Origin: Oscheius dolichura | Lineage: Eukaryota > Nematoda > Chromadorea > Rhabditida > Rhabditidae | Length of the DNA: 64,000 bases | Reading direction: 5' to 3' | NCBI GenBank assembly: GCA_932521035.1 | Contig: OW051492.1 | Coordinates: 8,742,001 to 8,806,000 of the forward strand | Shown: one piece after another, positions 1 through 11,609 of the stretch | Position numbering within the stretch: the first letter of the stretch is position 1 | Layout: each line of letters starts with the position of its first letter | Program-made: the position numbers and the translations under genes | The notes under the pieces: model-generated | Told to the model about the DNA's origin: nothing | Seen by the model: only the letters and a program-made list of their open reading frames with translations | The model's database searches: none

Positions 1-7
1 TTTTTAG

Positions 8-1126
8 ATTTAGAGCACTGTTCTACCTTTAATGTGGCATTTTACAACACTCTTAATGATCAGTTCAAAAATACCTTGAATGTCACAGGGGGCGACGGAA
101 GCGGCGCCTGTCTAACTGTCCTGAATCACTGCTACAATGAGGCTCTATGCGACGGGGTCGTGATATACAGTGCTATAAACTTTGGAGTAGGTTTTAACAA
201 AAACACTTATGGAGTTCTTTTTTTAGAATTCTGACTTCTACGTCTACGCAGGAGCTCCCCATCCAGATCCAATCAATGCCCGTCTCGTCCTAGAAAACTA
301 CAGGTATTGTTCGTTATTATTCTGCCCAATCCAAAAATTCTAGCCAACAAAATGGCGGCTACCCCTTCCCCCAAAACTTCGCTGGAAATGCTCGAACATT
401 CTCCGTGGCCAATGGTACTGCTGATCTGTTTTTCGGAAATTCTGGTCTAAGTGAGCCTCCATTTCAGCCCTATTGCCTGTCTTTCCCTTTTTTAGTAAAT
501 CAGAAGCCGTTATTGAATCGCCAAGGATTCTTAATGACCAATTTCTATCCCTTCTATTCGGCTAATATGTACGGAGGATCGCTGGACCTGGATCCGGTCA
601 CCTATTCCTATAACATCACACTGAGGGTCAATATGACCTATGCCCCACCGGAGGCTAATGCCTACTTGTCTGTTTATACCAATGGAAAAACTATTCAAAG
701 GTATGTTGGAGATATGGAGGATTCTATACTCTTAATGAATTTAGCATGGGTTTCGACACCGCTATCAATGTTGGAATCCCAATGACAGTTCATATTGAAG
801 CCAATGCCGGTTGTAGAATTACCCTCTGGGGTGGTTCTGTCTCAAACCAAGGATCCTATGCTACTTATTTTATTGAAGCCGGAGAGATTACAACGACAAC
901 CGTAACCACACCGACCCCCTCTACGGCCAGCACTTCACCAGGATCTACAGTAAGCACCACTGTGACGGATGCGCCAACTACAACACCGTTGGTGACGACT
1001 ACTGGGCAGAGTACTGTAATTTCTACTTCTACTGGTCCCACAGACCCTACCACGACACCTAAAGCGGCGACTGAAGTCTATTTCTTTACGGTTACTGTAT
1101 TCTCGGTGCTGTTGTCTCTGGTTTGA
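8..1126 (+). CDS. Secreted GPI-anchor-type array protein, copy A (5' part outside window)
   Basis: Six 3' exons of a paralogue of the complete genes at 8584 and 11610: 8-186, 227-303, 344-450, 496-700 and 745-1126, the first beginning just after a TTTTTAG acceptor at the window edge. Visible motifs shared by the family are NVTGGDGSGACLTVLNHCY, FYVYAGAPHPDP, NFAGNARTF and SYATYFIE. The last exon encodes a Thr/Pro-rich stalk of about 60 residues followed by a hydrophobic C-terminus ending LLSLV with no cytoplasmic tail, the pattern of a GPI-anchor signal. Several N-glycosylation sequons are present. An AATAAA lies about 40 bases after the stop. The frame stays open across all junctions, so the gene is probably functional. 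The family function is not recognised; the beta-rich, Cys-containing segments recall nematode CUB-like secreted proteins, but I cannot show this. Confidence 0.8.
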
Positions 1127-1631
1127 TGTACATTTTCTCATTGACTCGGGTGTTCTCAATTCTGAATAAATATCTTTCAAAGTTGTACATTCACAAAAAA
1201 GAACAGTATACAATGTAAGAAGCACTCTAAAGCCATCCCAATCCACTGAAATATCAAGTCTCTTCTCGACGTCTCCAGTTTCCGTACTATAGACTATAGC
1301 TTCTTATGAAGTACTATGCATTAGTTCTACATGTTATAGTCCTTTTGCAAAAAAGCGTTACCGTACATTTGTCTCGTCGAGATCTTTTCGCGACGCGGTG
1401 AAGAGAAATCCATAGAACACGAAAATCCCGGTCACTTTTGCTCAAAAGATCCCGCGCGGAAGGTTCTGCGGCCCGTTATGGTACCTCTATTTCTTGGAAA
1501 AGAACTATATAGAGTTCTGGACCAGTTCGATTTGAGAAGTTGAGTTCCAGCTCTATTCTAGAGAAACTAGTCACCAAGAATCATTGAAACACAGTCAGAA
1601 GATACCCACCCTTTTGCATGCATTGAAGCCT
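1127..1631. other. Intergenic: copy A 3'UTR, then nothing recognised
   Basis: The start holds the 3'UTR of copy A with AATAAA near 1165. The rest shows no family exon, no plausible splice-bounded reading frame and no repeat I recognise. Confidence 0.5.
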
Positions 1632-2644
1632 GACTGTCCTGAATCATTGCTACGATAAGGAGGAGTATTGTGACGATAGTGTCATACTCCGGGATGTTGT
1701 GCTAAATGGGGTACGTTAGATCCTTTCCTGTTAGCTTTGACTTCTACAGGCCCCTGATTTCTATGTCTATGCCGGTCCTTTACAACTAAATCCCGCTCAG
1801 GCTCTGCTTATTCTCGGAAACTATAGGTCCGGGTCTTTTAATACTTTCCCCCATTCTCTCTTTTTAGTCAACAAGATATTAGCTATCATTTTCCCCAACG
1901 TTTTGTGGGACAGGCTCGGACATTTTACGTAGCTAACGGTTCAGCAGTCCTGCTTTTTGGAGACCAAAATCAAAATGAGCGTTGTCGACAAAACGTGCTC
2001 CAATATTAAGCAAACCGGGAGCCACTGCTGGGCAGACGAGGATTTATAACGACTGGTTTCTATCCCTTCTATTCGACAGCTATGGAGGGATCACTGGATT
2101 TCTTCGCGGTTAAATATTTACATGACACGGTTCCTTATTCCTATAACATTACTCTAATGGTCACTACAACTTATGCTCAGGTGGGGGCCAATGCCTCCTT
2201 GGCAGTTTCTTTAGACGGAATAATTGTTCAAGAGTATGCCTTTAACAGTGACAATGTAATTCATTCAGGATGAAATTTGACGTCGACACCAATATTGGAA
2301 CACCCATGACAGTTCATGTGGAAGCGGACTCCCTTTGTGAAATATACCTATGGGGTGGCTCAGCCCGTAGCCAAGGATCCTATGCTACTTATTTTATTGA
2401 AGACGGAGAGATTACAACGACAACAGCGACCAGACCGACTACCTCTACAACCAGGACCACACCGGGACCTACAATAACCACCACTGTAACAAATCCTCCG
2501 ACTACGACGACGCCGCTGCCCTCTACGACTACTGTAGCCTTTACGACAATCGGGCCAACAGAGTCCACCACGACTCCTAAAGCCGCGACAGAAGACTACT
2601 TCTTTATGGTTACTGTATTCTCGGTGCTTCTTTCTCTTGTTTAA
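1632..2644 (+). pseudogene. 5'-truncated array copy B
   Basis: Begins abruptly in the middle of the family exon that encodes LTVLNHCY and has no upstream half: the 500 bases back to copy A contain no family exons. The remaining exons are colinear with the complete genes: the FYVYAG exon, the ARTFYVANGS exon, the GFITTGFYPFYS exon and the Thr-rich terminal exon, which ends at 2644 with the usual hydrophobic tail. The splice that joins the last two exons still works in frame (donor at GAGTATG, acceptor ATTCAG). The copy therefore looks like a recent truncation with little decay. Without a signal peptide it cannot make the normal secreted product, so I class it as a fragment. Confidence 0.7.
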
Positions 2645-2739
2645 TCTGTGTATTTCCTGGTCTAATGGAGAGTTTGAAACAGGCAATAAAGCTATTTTCG
2701 AACCGTTTTCGATGCACCGAGAACTCTCGTCATAGATCA

Positions 2740-2862
2740 ATTATCAGGCGTTCCGCCCTTTGATTTAGTTTTAAGATCTTGAAAAAAATCACGTTGCCCC
2801 CTTATAACAAGATTTGAACATGGAGATAAGGACGGACGCGCGCCGCTCTCAGATTTTCGTCA
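2740..2862 (+). promoter_or_regulatory. Orphan array promoter with GATA site
   Basis: This stretch aligns by eye with the sequence upstream of the array gene at 14461: a TTTTAAGATCTTGAAAAA-type block, a CACGTT/CCTCCTTAT-type block, then GGAGATAAGGAC with AGATAAG at 2824-2830. No array gene follows; DNA leading to the inverted-repeat arm lies where the coding exons should be. It is best read as the promoter remnant of a lost copy. The remaining bases to 3420 contain short unsupported frames only. Confidence 0.6.
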
Positions 2863-3586
2863 TTTACAGTTAAAATTCCTATCGTGGTGAGTATATTGTC
2901 GGTTTTAAGGCCTACTTCTGTCTTCTTCTGTTATATTTTGGGCGTTCGACAAAAGCGTAATGCAGGAGGTGTTGTAACACATGGTTTTCTTTGCGTAGCT
3001 TTCAAAAGTGCTCATCAAGTTGTCTGATATGTTAATAATATGCTGCATCTCTTGCTCTTACAAAAGAAAGAAGTATTAGAAACACTGAAATTGGAGTATC
3101 GCATACAGGGAAGAATGTCAACGTGTATTCCCTTGTTTCCTGTCTTGCAACATGATCTCCTGAGAGTTAAAAAGCTTTCTCGCGTACAGTCGTACTGTTC
3201 TGTTACCCAGATTATCAAGGAGAGCAGTCGTTCTCTCATCAAAAGAATCCCTTGTTCCGTCTCTCACTGACTCCCAGTCTTTCTTTGCTTCGAGAAAGTT
3301 TGTACGTTATGCTGCTCCGATCTGGTAGGATAACTTAAAAATTCAACTCGTAATACAAGGCATACCGTAGTCTACTCATTTTAAATAAACATCCCGGTCT
3401 ACTCTGCTAGATTCATGGCCAACAGTTGACTGCCGGATAAGCTGATGCGGTCGAAACTTACTGCTTCTCTAACTGTATGCTTTTGACCGGTCAATCCGTA
3501 GAGACGACAGGTCTCGCAGACAGACAGACACACACAGATCTGCCCATTATTAGGGTAGGATAGGGTAATGGTGATAGGGGAGGCTT

Positions 3587-3690
3587 AGAGTTATTGGCCG
3601 ACACGACACGACCGGCAAAATGGCTGTCGTGTCGTGTCGGATGTCGGGCCCTGTCGGACCAACATGTCATGTCGGCCAACAACTCTAGGG
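3587..3690. mobile_element. Small hairpin (MITE-like) element
   Basis: The ends are inverted copies of AGTTRTTGGCCGACAYGAC, with an internal palindrome around ACCGGCAAAATGGCTG. The right arm of the large duplication carries a shortened, rearranged form at 24603-24655, so the element changed after the duplication. It is non-coding. The family is not identified. Confidence 0.6.
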
Positions 3691-4274
3691 AAGCTAATTT
3701 GAAAACCGGAACTGTATTTTCCCGAGTCGCTTAGTGCTTGCTGGTGTTCTTGTGGATAGCTTCTGTATTTATCATAACATGTTCTTATCAACTTCCGTGG
3801 ATCCAATTTTACCAAGCTGCCTCCCTGGTCTACCTTGTAGCATCCCCTATTCCACTAGTTCCAACAGGTTTGCCAGGCACAGGCTCCACAAGGCAAGAGT
3901 CCTCAATATCATTCTTTTTGGATGAAAAGTCACCAATATTTTTAACTTTCTTGTCCCATGAGCTAATAAATAACCGGTGAGAAAAGTGCGAAACAGCCGC
4001 CCGAGGCTTCCGGGCCACGCCAGTGGGGGACCTCGTTTTCTGGGCGCTTTTCGCTATCTCAAGCCCTATTCTCTGCTGAAATTGACCGATATTTATTTTA
4101 CCATAGTTTTCTTTTCTAATTTCATATTTATTTTACCTATTACAAAAGCGGCGTATCCCTCCTTCTTGGGTGTGCCCATATAGTTTCCTCGCTAGCTTCA
4201 AATCTATTTAATTTAATTGAGGGCCTGTCCGATTCCGTCTCTCCGAGAGACTGAGAATCTCTCCTTCTCCAGAG

Positions 4275-6226
4275 ATGGACGAGTCTGCAGTAGGAAGTGA
4301 GTGTGGCTCCATTGTTGAAATTAGTCTCAATTCCAGCCGCTCTTGAAGTTACTATCCAGGTCAAGGAATTCATTGCTCTGGGTGCATTGATTTTTACTCA
4401 ACTTGCTAAATCAATCTCTATGTGCACTGGGATCGGTGGAATAGTCCTATCTCTAACTGTCACCTTCGTGCCTGACCAGTACAAAAGATCTGACGATACC
4501 GAATTAATTATAAAGGAGCTGGGAAACTTGAAGAACGCAGTCAGCCGGGTAATCCACTTGATGCTCTAGTTCAGCCATAAAATTGTTCTAGATGCATGAA
4601 GAAATGAGACAGGACTTCAGGAGTGTTGAATCGTTGATCGTGCACCACAGTTTTGCGAAGGTTAGCATGGTGATTTCGGTTCTATTGTCGAATTCTGAAT
4701 GTTTGCTGTTATAGAAAGCTTTCTCTTAAGTATATGATGCTAAAAACAGTAGGATAGAGCCGCCTTGATCTGCTCTACAAGATACTGCTTGAATTTTAGC
4801 AAATATTCAAGAAATGAACAAGTTACAGATCCAAACGCGGCGGGGAAATTTCATTGACCGGCTAATGCACAATTGAGTCGTGATTTCATACCCTGGCCCT
4901 ATTCAAATTGATGGTAAACCGTCTTACATGGGTGACGGTAGCCGTCTTATACATACCGGTTCACTCGGTCATTTCTCTCTTTTTCAGGATATTATGAACA
5001 AAGTGGACAATCAGCGGCGCTACCTGGAGAATCTACTTGGCACTCCATCGAATCAGTCCATAGAACAGTTCAAACACGAGTGTAACACCCGACGACCACA
5101 GACTTTGCTCTTGGTTAGACACCCTTTTCCCTATAAAATTCGCTTCCAGGACATAATCAGTGCGATCGATCGCGATGTCACCAACCCGATAAAGTACTGT
5201 CTGAATGCCGATCCGTTAAATTCACGGGAAATTGTCATCAAATGGCGGAAAGAGATACAAGGCCTGGCAGGAACACTGGTATGGTTTATTTTATTTTAAA
5301 GGAAACGTGACAATAGCGAGAATTTTAAATTGATTGTCTCACTCCGTTCCAGGGACTCGATTTCCATTGAGCGGATGCTATTTTTCCATGTTTATTTGAT
5401 ATATTTCAGGCGATGCTCCACGGAGTATTCTCTGGTCTAAATGGTTGGAAGGACGATGGAACGATGGCCGCCAATATCGAAGAACTTGGGAGGGTGTTGG
5501 ATAAGTTCGAGCAGAATTTCAAGGTGGCAATTAGCAACACAATGACAGTCCACTTTTCAGTTGGATTACTGGAGTTCAGTCACCACCTTTGTGGAGAATA
5601 CAATGGATAGAAAGGCCAGCCATATGGAAAAAGCTGAGAGTATCACCAATAAGCTCGAGAAAATATACACCACGTATGTTTTTCTATTTATTTTCTAGAA
5701 TCTATTTTCAGGGATCATCTCTTGATCCTCGTTTATGATAGTACTGGAGGATTTGACAACCATGTCTTCTATGTCAGGAACGAAAGTCAGGCACTTTTCC
5801 GTTTTCGTCGAGGAGGCAGTTGTGTAGTTGTCTATGCCAGTAAAACGGCTAACACAATCAGTGACGATGCTTTTCAACAATACATCGAGGATTGGTCAAA
5901 GAGCCCATTGCCGTAAGAAAAGTTTCAAGCCTAATCACAAAGGAAAATTTTGTAGAAGTGGGTATACCTTGGCTGGGTTGGCAAAGTGGATATATGAAGA
6001 ACAATACGGCCAGGTTCCTCTTTCTGATGACGTCTGGCAAAGTATGACCGAAGCAGGAAAACAGAGGTTTTTATTACTTAAAGCTGCAAGAAATTACGGC
6101 TTTGTTGGTGCTGTTAGAAATAGTTTGAATATAGTCTACTGTCATACGAAAGGCAGGTGGAAGAATGGCTGCTACAAAAAGGAGGTGGGTGAAGGTTATG
6201 CGACCTATTTTGCTCGTTTGAACTAA
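4275..6226 (+). pseudogene. Unrecognised multi-exon gene, left copy, with internal stop
   Basis: Left copy of the gene carried by the inverted duplication. The likely start MDESAVG at 4275 is followed by a 40-base intron, then a hydrophobic segment (about 35 residues rich in Leu, Ile, Gly), helical exons (MHEEMRQDF; NKVDNQRRYLENLLG; GRVLDKFEQNFK), a short exon starting LDYWSS, an exon with VYDSTGGFDNHVFYV, and a terminal exon of about 88 residues ending YFARLN. TGA at 4874-4876 interrupts the exon that is open in the right copy, where the same place reads TGC GCC. The other exons and splice sites look sound. I do not recognise the family. This copy is probably non-functional unless translation starts downstream or that exon is skipped. 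Confidence 0.65.
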
Positions 6227-6460
6227 TTGAAACGTGCAAACTTCTACCATTTTGCTATCGTTGAAGAAGCCTTGATTGTATTTTTTCTGGTTATTTGGTT
6301 GTATCATGTCATTCGTCCAAACAACACTAAACGGAATAAATTGTAGTAGAACGGGTGTTTCATCTCAATACATCAAGAAGGCCGTCACTTTGGAAATGGT
6401 ATTGGATATACGCTGTAAAACAAAGGAAAAAGTTTATTATCAATTTAAAACCCTCAATGA

Positions 6461-8232
6461 AACTTCCACCTGTATTATAAAGAGTACACTACACACCACA
6501 ATAATTTTTGGGACGCTCTGCGAGCGCAGATTAAAGAGAAGCGCGAATTGAAGAAGAACAACAACAAAAAGGAGAAGACTGACGACTCGGAGAGTGACAG
6601 CGAGGCGACGACCACCGACACCAAACAGCAACAGCACAAGCCGAGACGCTATGAAGACGACATTGAACGAGTCCAGCTGGTACACATTGGAACGGGCTTT
6701 ATCAAGTCGCTGGCCTTTGTCCAGAAGCTTACGGTCAATTCAATTAACTGGTTCCGGCTCATAATCTGGCTATTTTTCACCCTGCGCGCAAAAACCATTG
6801 CGAGTTCGTTTCGCCGAAGAGGAAAAGTCTTCTGTCTTTGTTGAAAATTAGTTTTTATAGTGTTTTCTCCATAAAACAAGATGTTTTTTTATAGATTACC
6901 GTACTCTACACGGATGACAAGGATCCAAGGAAGAAGGAGAATAAGAGATTTGGCCTGAAGTCGTCCTTGATCCACTTGGAATACGATGAGCCCAAGGGTC
7001 GAATCAGCGCGGACATTGAACTGACGGAACTGATTGCGCCGAGGATTTTGATCGGCCAGCTGCAAAAGCTGTACCGTATGCCGTGGGTCAGCCTGATCTG
7101 GAATGCCTGGAAGTACGGAACCGTGGTGCACATGAACGTGCCGGACTACTTCTACCTCGGCTACTTTATCGCCTGGGCAACGGATGCCGCCAATTCTCGA
7201 CTGGGTATAAGTTTACGGTCGACTCAGCTCCAGGCCTTTCCCATTTCGATGATGGTCCACATTTTGAATAATCTGTGGGGACGGAAGGACGGCTACATGG
7301 TCGACCTCACCAATGCGTTTACCGTCTTTGCCCTGCACTTTATGGATTGGTATTGCCGGATTCAGCCGAAAAATTGTACGACGGACGAGCTCCAAGAAGG
7401 TACGTTTTCCTTTTTTTCCGGGTAGAACCTTGAGGCTTCAACAATGAGCGGGATTCTCTGCGGCATCTTATGATCGCCCGTTTTTGGGCGTAGACAGGAG
7501 TATCCGGCGTTTGTGCCCGTATCTCTGTCATTTCCCTGCCGATTTCAAAAATTCAAAGACCAAGTTGAAGAGCACGTCACGGCGATTCCAACGAACCCGG
7601 ACACATCTCCTCCGCCCCGACAAAAACGTCTGTAACCCCCAAAAAGCCTAAATTCGGGTCATATTTTAAAGGCCATCGCCGTTGAGAGCACCGCAATTAG
7701 GACAATTTCTCTTGAATGGCAAAAAATCGACACCCCCTTTTAAAGCAATCTAATATATTTAATTTTAGCCATAACGAAACTGATAATCGTCGACGAGATC
7801 CTAAAGAAGAGAGGCAACACAACGGCTATGATCAACTGGTCGGTCATCAACCGGGAATACGAGCAGTCGAAGAGCAGCTTCGTGCTGCTCCGCCAGACCA
7901 ACGAGTCGGTTCGCTACTATACCAACCATCTGGACCGATGCATCTGGAAGAGCCCGCCGCCGCCTCAGCACTTCCGCTACGCCGACCTCGTCCACTACGA
8001 CGACGACTTGGACACGAAGGACGACGTACTGAAGGCCGCTAACTCGAAGGTCCTGCCCCCTCACCGGACGATTGACCTGTCCCACGGCAAGCTGAAGATG
8101 ACGCCGTCCGGGACCTGGACGACCGGCGGAGTCTCCGCCGCCTCAGCTGCCGAGTCCCCGATGTCGGTGGCTGCCAGCTCGGCCGCCTCGCCGACGACGA
8201 CGACGAAGAGCCCCGCCACGGTCAGAAAATAA
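6461..8232 (+). pseudogene. Unrecognised gene lacking its 5' end at the arm junction
   Basis: The reading frame is open from the duplication boundary at 6461 with no ATG (…NNFWDALRAQIKEKREL), so the original first exon seems to have been removed when the arm was placed here. Exons: about 6461-6679 or longer (acidic/basic, Lys-, Asp- and Ser-rich, then hydrophobic WFRLIIWLFFTL if read through), about 6896-7400 and 7769-8232. The second exon contains DDKDPRKKENKRFG, TELIAPRILIGQLQKLY and IWNAWKYGTVVHMNV. The last contains IIVDEILKKRGNTT and an Ala/Ser/Thr-rich tail. The 7400-7768 intron has GTACGT and TTTTAG ends and keeps frame. The donor of the first visible exon is uncertain. Family not recognised. 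It could still be expressed from an upstream start inside the arm. Confidence 0.6.
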
Positions 8233-8500
8233 ATTGGCAAAATATTCCCAATTGTTTTTGTTCTTTTTGTAGTCTTCTTTTCGGAGATTTTGAGCGGTTC
8301 TCTCTGTTTTGGATCTCTTCTTGTTTTCCGGCCAATTCTTCTTGGCAACTGGTGTTCCAAAATTGCCCCAGATTGGTTTAAAAGCTCACAAACCCTCTTC
8401 GCCATATCATAGTTCAGTTATCAATTGTGCAACACCTTGAACGAAAGGCCAACAAGCTCTGAATCACATTTGCCCCGTACATAAGCCCATTTGCACTTGG

Positions 8501-8507
8501 AGATAAG
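8501..8507 (+). promoter_or_regulatory. GATA site upstream of array gene C
   Basis: AGATAAG inside the block CACTTGGAGATAAGGAC, 77 bases before the start codon at 8584. The same block at the same distance precedes the gene at 11610, and a close version precedes 14461. AGATAAG is the classical target of GATA factors that drive intestinal genes in nematodes; tissue use here is an inference. Confidence 0.6.
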
Positions 8508-8583
8508 GACAGCCGCCTCGGGTCTCTTGTCTGCCCTGTTCCTATTTTTCCATCCGGTGCGAAAAATCCCCAAATCAATAGAA

Positions 8584-11071
8584 ATGAAAGCTGTTAGTGT
8601 TCTTTTTCTCCTAATCCCGTTGATAGCCGCCGACTTTGGTCAGTTTCTTCAAAATTTGCCTATCAAAATCCTATTATTAGACTGCATGGTCTCTCCCTAT
8701 AAACTGGGAGTACAATGTTACTATCAGTATTTCAAAACCGTCGGAAATAACTTTACCTGTGACACAACTGTTAGTTTTTCACCTTCTAGAAAGGAAGTAA
8801 GGCTTTATTTAGTATTCTACGGGTGGAAAAAATTATCTCCTCTCTATGGAAATGATGAATATTGGTGTCGCTGACATGGTTACGGTATCTTGGGACAGTA
8901 CAACCGTTAGGTGAGGACAATTCGGCAACTTCTGGGCCAGAATACTCTAGACGATTGACTAAAGACCCCTTATCATTCGTTGCCTTATTCTATCCGTTTA
9001 TTTCAGCAATAATGGCTCCTCTTCCCTTTCCATCCAACAATACGTTTCTAATAACATCACCATCGCAATCAGCTCTGGAAACAGTTCACAAATGGCCGGA
9101 ATCTTCTTCATCTGTCCATCTGATTGTGAGTCATACTGTAGAATACGGAAAGGATCGAAATGTTGCACAATAGTTTCCGTTGGAAGGGTCCAACCTCGAC
9201 AGAATTGAGTCAAAAGTAATAGGATAGACCCGATAAGAGCGATCAAAATTGGACTGTGACGTTTTTGCAGATAAGGGTGGAACTATAAGATCAACAAAGT
9301 CTATAAATCTCGGGGGAACTCCGGAAACACTTTTTCTATTCAACTGAATCCTTTTCCAGTCCAAACGCCCCTCCCTGTAACCCAGAAGAATGTTTCCTAC
9401 GGTCAAGAAGCCTTCATCCTACAGCAGTTTACTCCCACTCCTATTGCTCCTGTCAACTTCAATGCCCCTCAAAAATGGGAAATTACCGCGGATACACAGG
9501 TATTTTCACGTTCTATTTGAAGAAATAGAGCTTTAGGTGGCGCTTATTTCTGCTGGAGATACCACAACTCAAGAAATGATGTGCCCTTCCACATCCTGTA
9601 TGCAGTTGATCTGGATTTATGATGGGATTGGAGAAAATGCCAGGTTTATTGGAACGTAAGTCTTGTTGTTTTTATGGATGGAGCCACAGTTAGACAACTT
9701 TGGAACATTAGGGGCATATATAGTCAACCTCATTTTTCCAAAAGTCGCCGTCAAATTCTATTCCACGGGTCTTGCAACGATAAATTCCAGAGCTGCCGAC
9801 TTCCGAAACAAGCTCTATCTCTCCACCAACACAACAATGACCCTCTACTTTGTCACCATGGACATGGGATCGGATTACATGGCTGTTATTGCCAACGAGG
9901 CTAAAAGTCAGCATTTATCGGTTACAGTAACCCTTCTCCTTGTTTTAGACTTGGAAAGGTGTTCTTCCTTCGACGTGGCCTTTTATTCGACCCTGAATAA
10001 CGAGTATAAGAATACTTTGAATGTGACCGGAGGTGATGGAAGCGGCGCCTGCCTGACTGTCCTGAACCACTGCTACAATCTGGGTCTTTGTGATGGAGTC
10101 GTCGTATACAATGCTATAAACTTTGGAGTAGGTTTTAACAAAAACATTTTTTTTTACAATGCTTATGAAACTCTTTTTTAGAATTCTGACTTCTATGTCT
10201 ACGCAGGAGCTCCCCATCCAGATCCTATCAATGCTCGTCTCGGAATAGAGAATTACAGGTGGCGCCCCTTATCATTTTGTCCAATTCAAGCATTATAGCC
10301 AACAAAATAACGGCTATATCTTTCCGCAAAACTTCGCTGGCAATGCTCGAACATTTTATATCGCCAATGGTTCGGCTGACTTGTCTTTCGGCAATAAAGG
10401 CATAAGTAAGCACCACTTTATCGACTTCCCCTTTTCTTTTTAGTAAACCAGAAGCCGTTCTTTAACCGCTGGGGATTCGTAATGACAAACTTCTATCCCC
10501 TATACTCGGCTAACATGAACGGAGGTTCGTTAGATCTGGATCCGGCCACCTATTCCTATAACATCACCCTGAAACTCAACACAACCTACGCGCCAGTGGG
10601 ATCCGATGCCTATTTGGAATTTGATAAAAATGGAAAAGTTCAGCAAAGGTGAGTACAATGTTCCAAACACTGAGCTCTCCAATCTTATTCAGAATGGCCT
10701 TTGACATCAATACAAATGCTGAAACCCAATTTACAGTCCATGTTGAAGCCGGCGCCTACTGTAGAATCTTCCTGTGGGGTGGCACTCTCCCTAATATGGG
10801 ATCTTACGCTACTTATTTTATTGATCTCGGGGCGATTACGACAACCACGACGACCACACCGACGCCATCCACAGCTAGCACTTCTCCAGGACCTACAGTA
10901 ACCACCACTGTAACAAATCCTCCGACTACGACCTCGCCGCTGCCCTCTACGACTACTGTAGCCTCTACGACGACAATCAGGCCAACAGATCCTACCACGA
11001 CTCCTAAAGCGGCGACAGAAGTCTCTTTCCTTACGGTTACTGTATTCTCATTGCTGCTTTCTCTTGTTTAA
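8584..11071 (+). CDS. Secreted GPI-anchor-type array protein, copy C (complete)
   Basis: Twelve exons joined in frame: 8584-8638, 8681-8769, 8813-8910, 9007-9125, 9360-9499, 9537-9655, 9791-9906, 9949-10127, 10182-10258, 10299-10405, 10444-10648, 10693-11071; together 560 residues. It starts with a clear signal peptide (MKAVSVLFLLIPLIAA). The body has spaced Cys pairs and many Asn-linked glycosylation sequons, with motifs YSTGGKNYLLSME, TVSWDSTTV, LIWIYDGIGENARFIG, FYVYAGAPHPDP and YSYNITLKLNTTY. A 60-residue Thr/Pro/Ser stalk and a hydrophobic terminus ending LLLSLV suggest display on the outer cell surface through a GPI anchor. Most introns are about 40 bases. Neighbours are paralogues in the same direction. 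Function is unknown; gut-surface or pathogen-facing roles are a guess from the GATA promoter and family expansion. Confidence 0.88.
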
Positions 11072-11528
11072 CCGGTAATTCTCCATTCTCATGGATCTAT
11101 GAGCTTGAATTTGATAATAAAGATCTTTCAATGGTGCAGCAATAAAATATGTACTACGAGATTCTTACCTCACATCAGAGGTTTCGGCTACAACGACTGT
11201 CAGCCCTACAAATCCTCCCACGACTCCTAAAGCGTCTATTCCCTGATGGTCACTGTGTTCTCGATGCTGCTTTCGTCAGCTTGATTTGCGTGATTTTAAC
11301 CGAGAGAATAAAGAGCTTTCGACGGAACCAGAACATGGAACTACTAACTAATAATTCCTTCAATAAGTTCGCAGACCAGTCACCATCTTGATCTTTCACG
11401 TAGTTTGATGTTCCCGGGGGCTTCCCTTTTCGCCATATCATAGATCAGTTATCAATTGTGCAACAGTTTGAACTAGATGCTAGGCTGTGAATCACATTTG
11501 CCCCGTACATAAGTCCATTTGCACTTGG
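11072..11528. other. Intergenic: C terminator region and D promoter
   Basis: AATAAA follows the copy C stop near 11117. Around 11160-11290 is a decayed extra fragment of the family's Thr-rich tail (CCCACGACTCCTAAAG and the hydrophobic-tail codons). From about 11430 the sequence repeats the upstream region of copy C (CCATATCATAG, TTATCAATTGTGCAAC, ATTTGCCCCGTACATAAG). Confidence 0.6.
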
Positions 11529-11535
11529 AGATAAG
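11529..11535 (+). promoter_or_regulatory. GATA site upstream of array gene D
   Basis: AGATAAG 75 bases before the start at 11610, within the same CACTTGGAGATAAG context as copy C. The surrounding 150 bases are nearly identical to the copy C promoter, showing that promoter and gene were duplicated as one unit. Confidence 0.6.
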
Positions 11536-11609
11536 CCCAGTCATCTCGGGTCTCTCGTCTACTCTGTTCCTATTTCCTTTTGGTGCGAAAAGTCTCCTAT
11601 TCAAACGAA

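Larger units (their letters stand above)
3421..6460. repeat. Inverted duplication, left arm
   Basis: About 3.0 kb that reappears in reverse complement at 21829-24823. The outer boundary is sharp: identity starts at AACAGTTGACTGCCGG (3421) and is absent to its left. The inner boundary is near 6460, where CCCTCAATGA is the last shared sequence. The arm holds one complete gene locus, its 3'UTR, and an antisense segment equal to the array-gene 3'UTR. Differences between arms are single bases and small indels, plus a larger change in a small hairpin element near 3.6 kb. Confidence 0.92.

Noticed and set aside
865-1246. Open frames opposite the Thr-rich stalks (also at 2360-2740, 10813-10998, 13847-14032)
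   Set aside because: Val-rich or basic mirror translations of ACN-rich stalk codons; present only because Thr codons give no stops in reverse.
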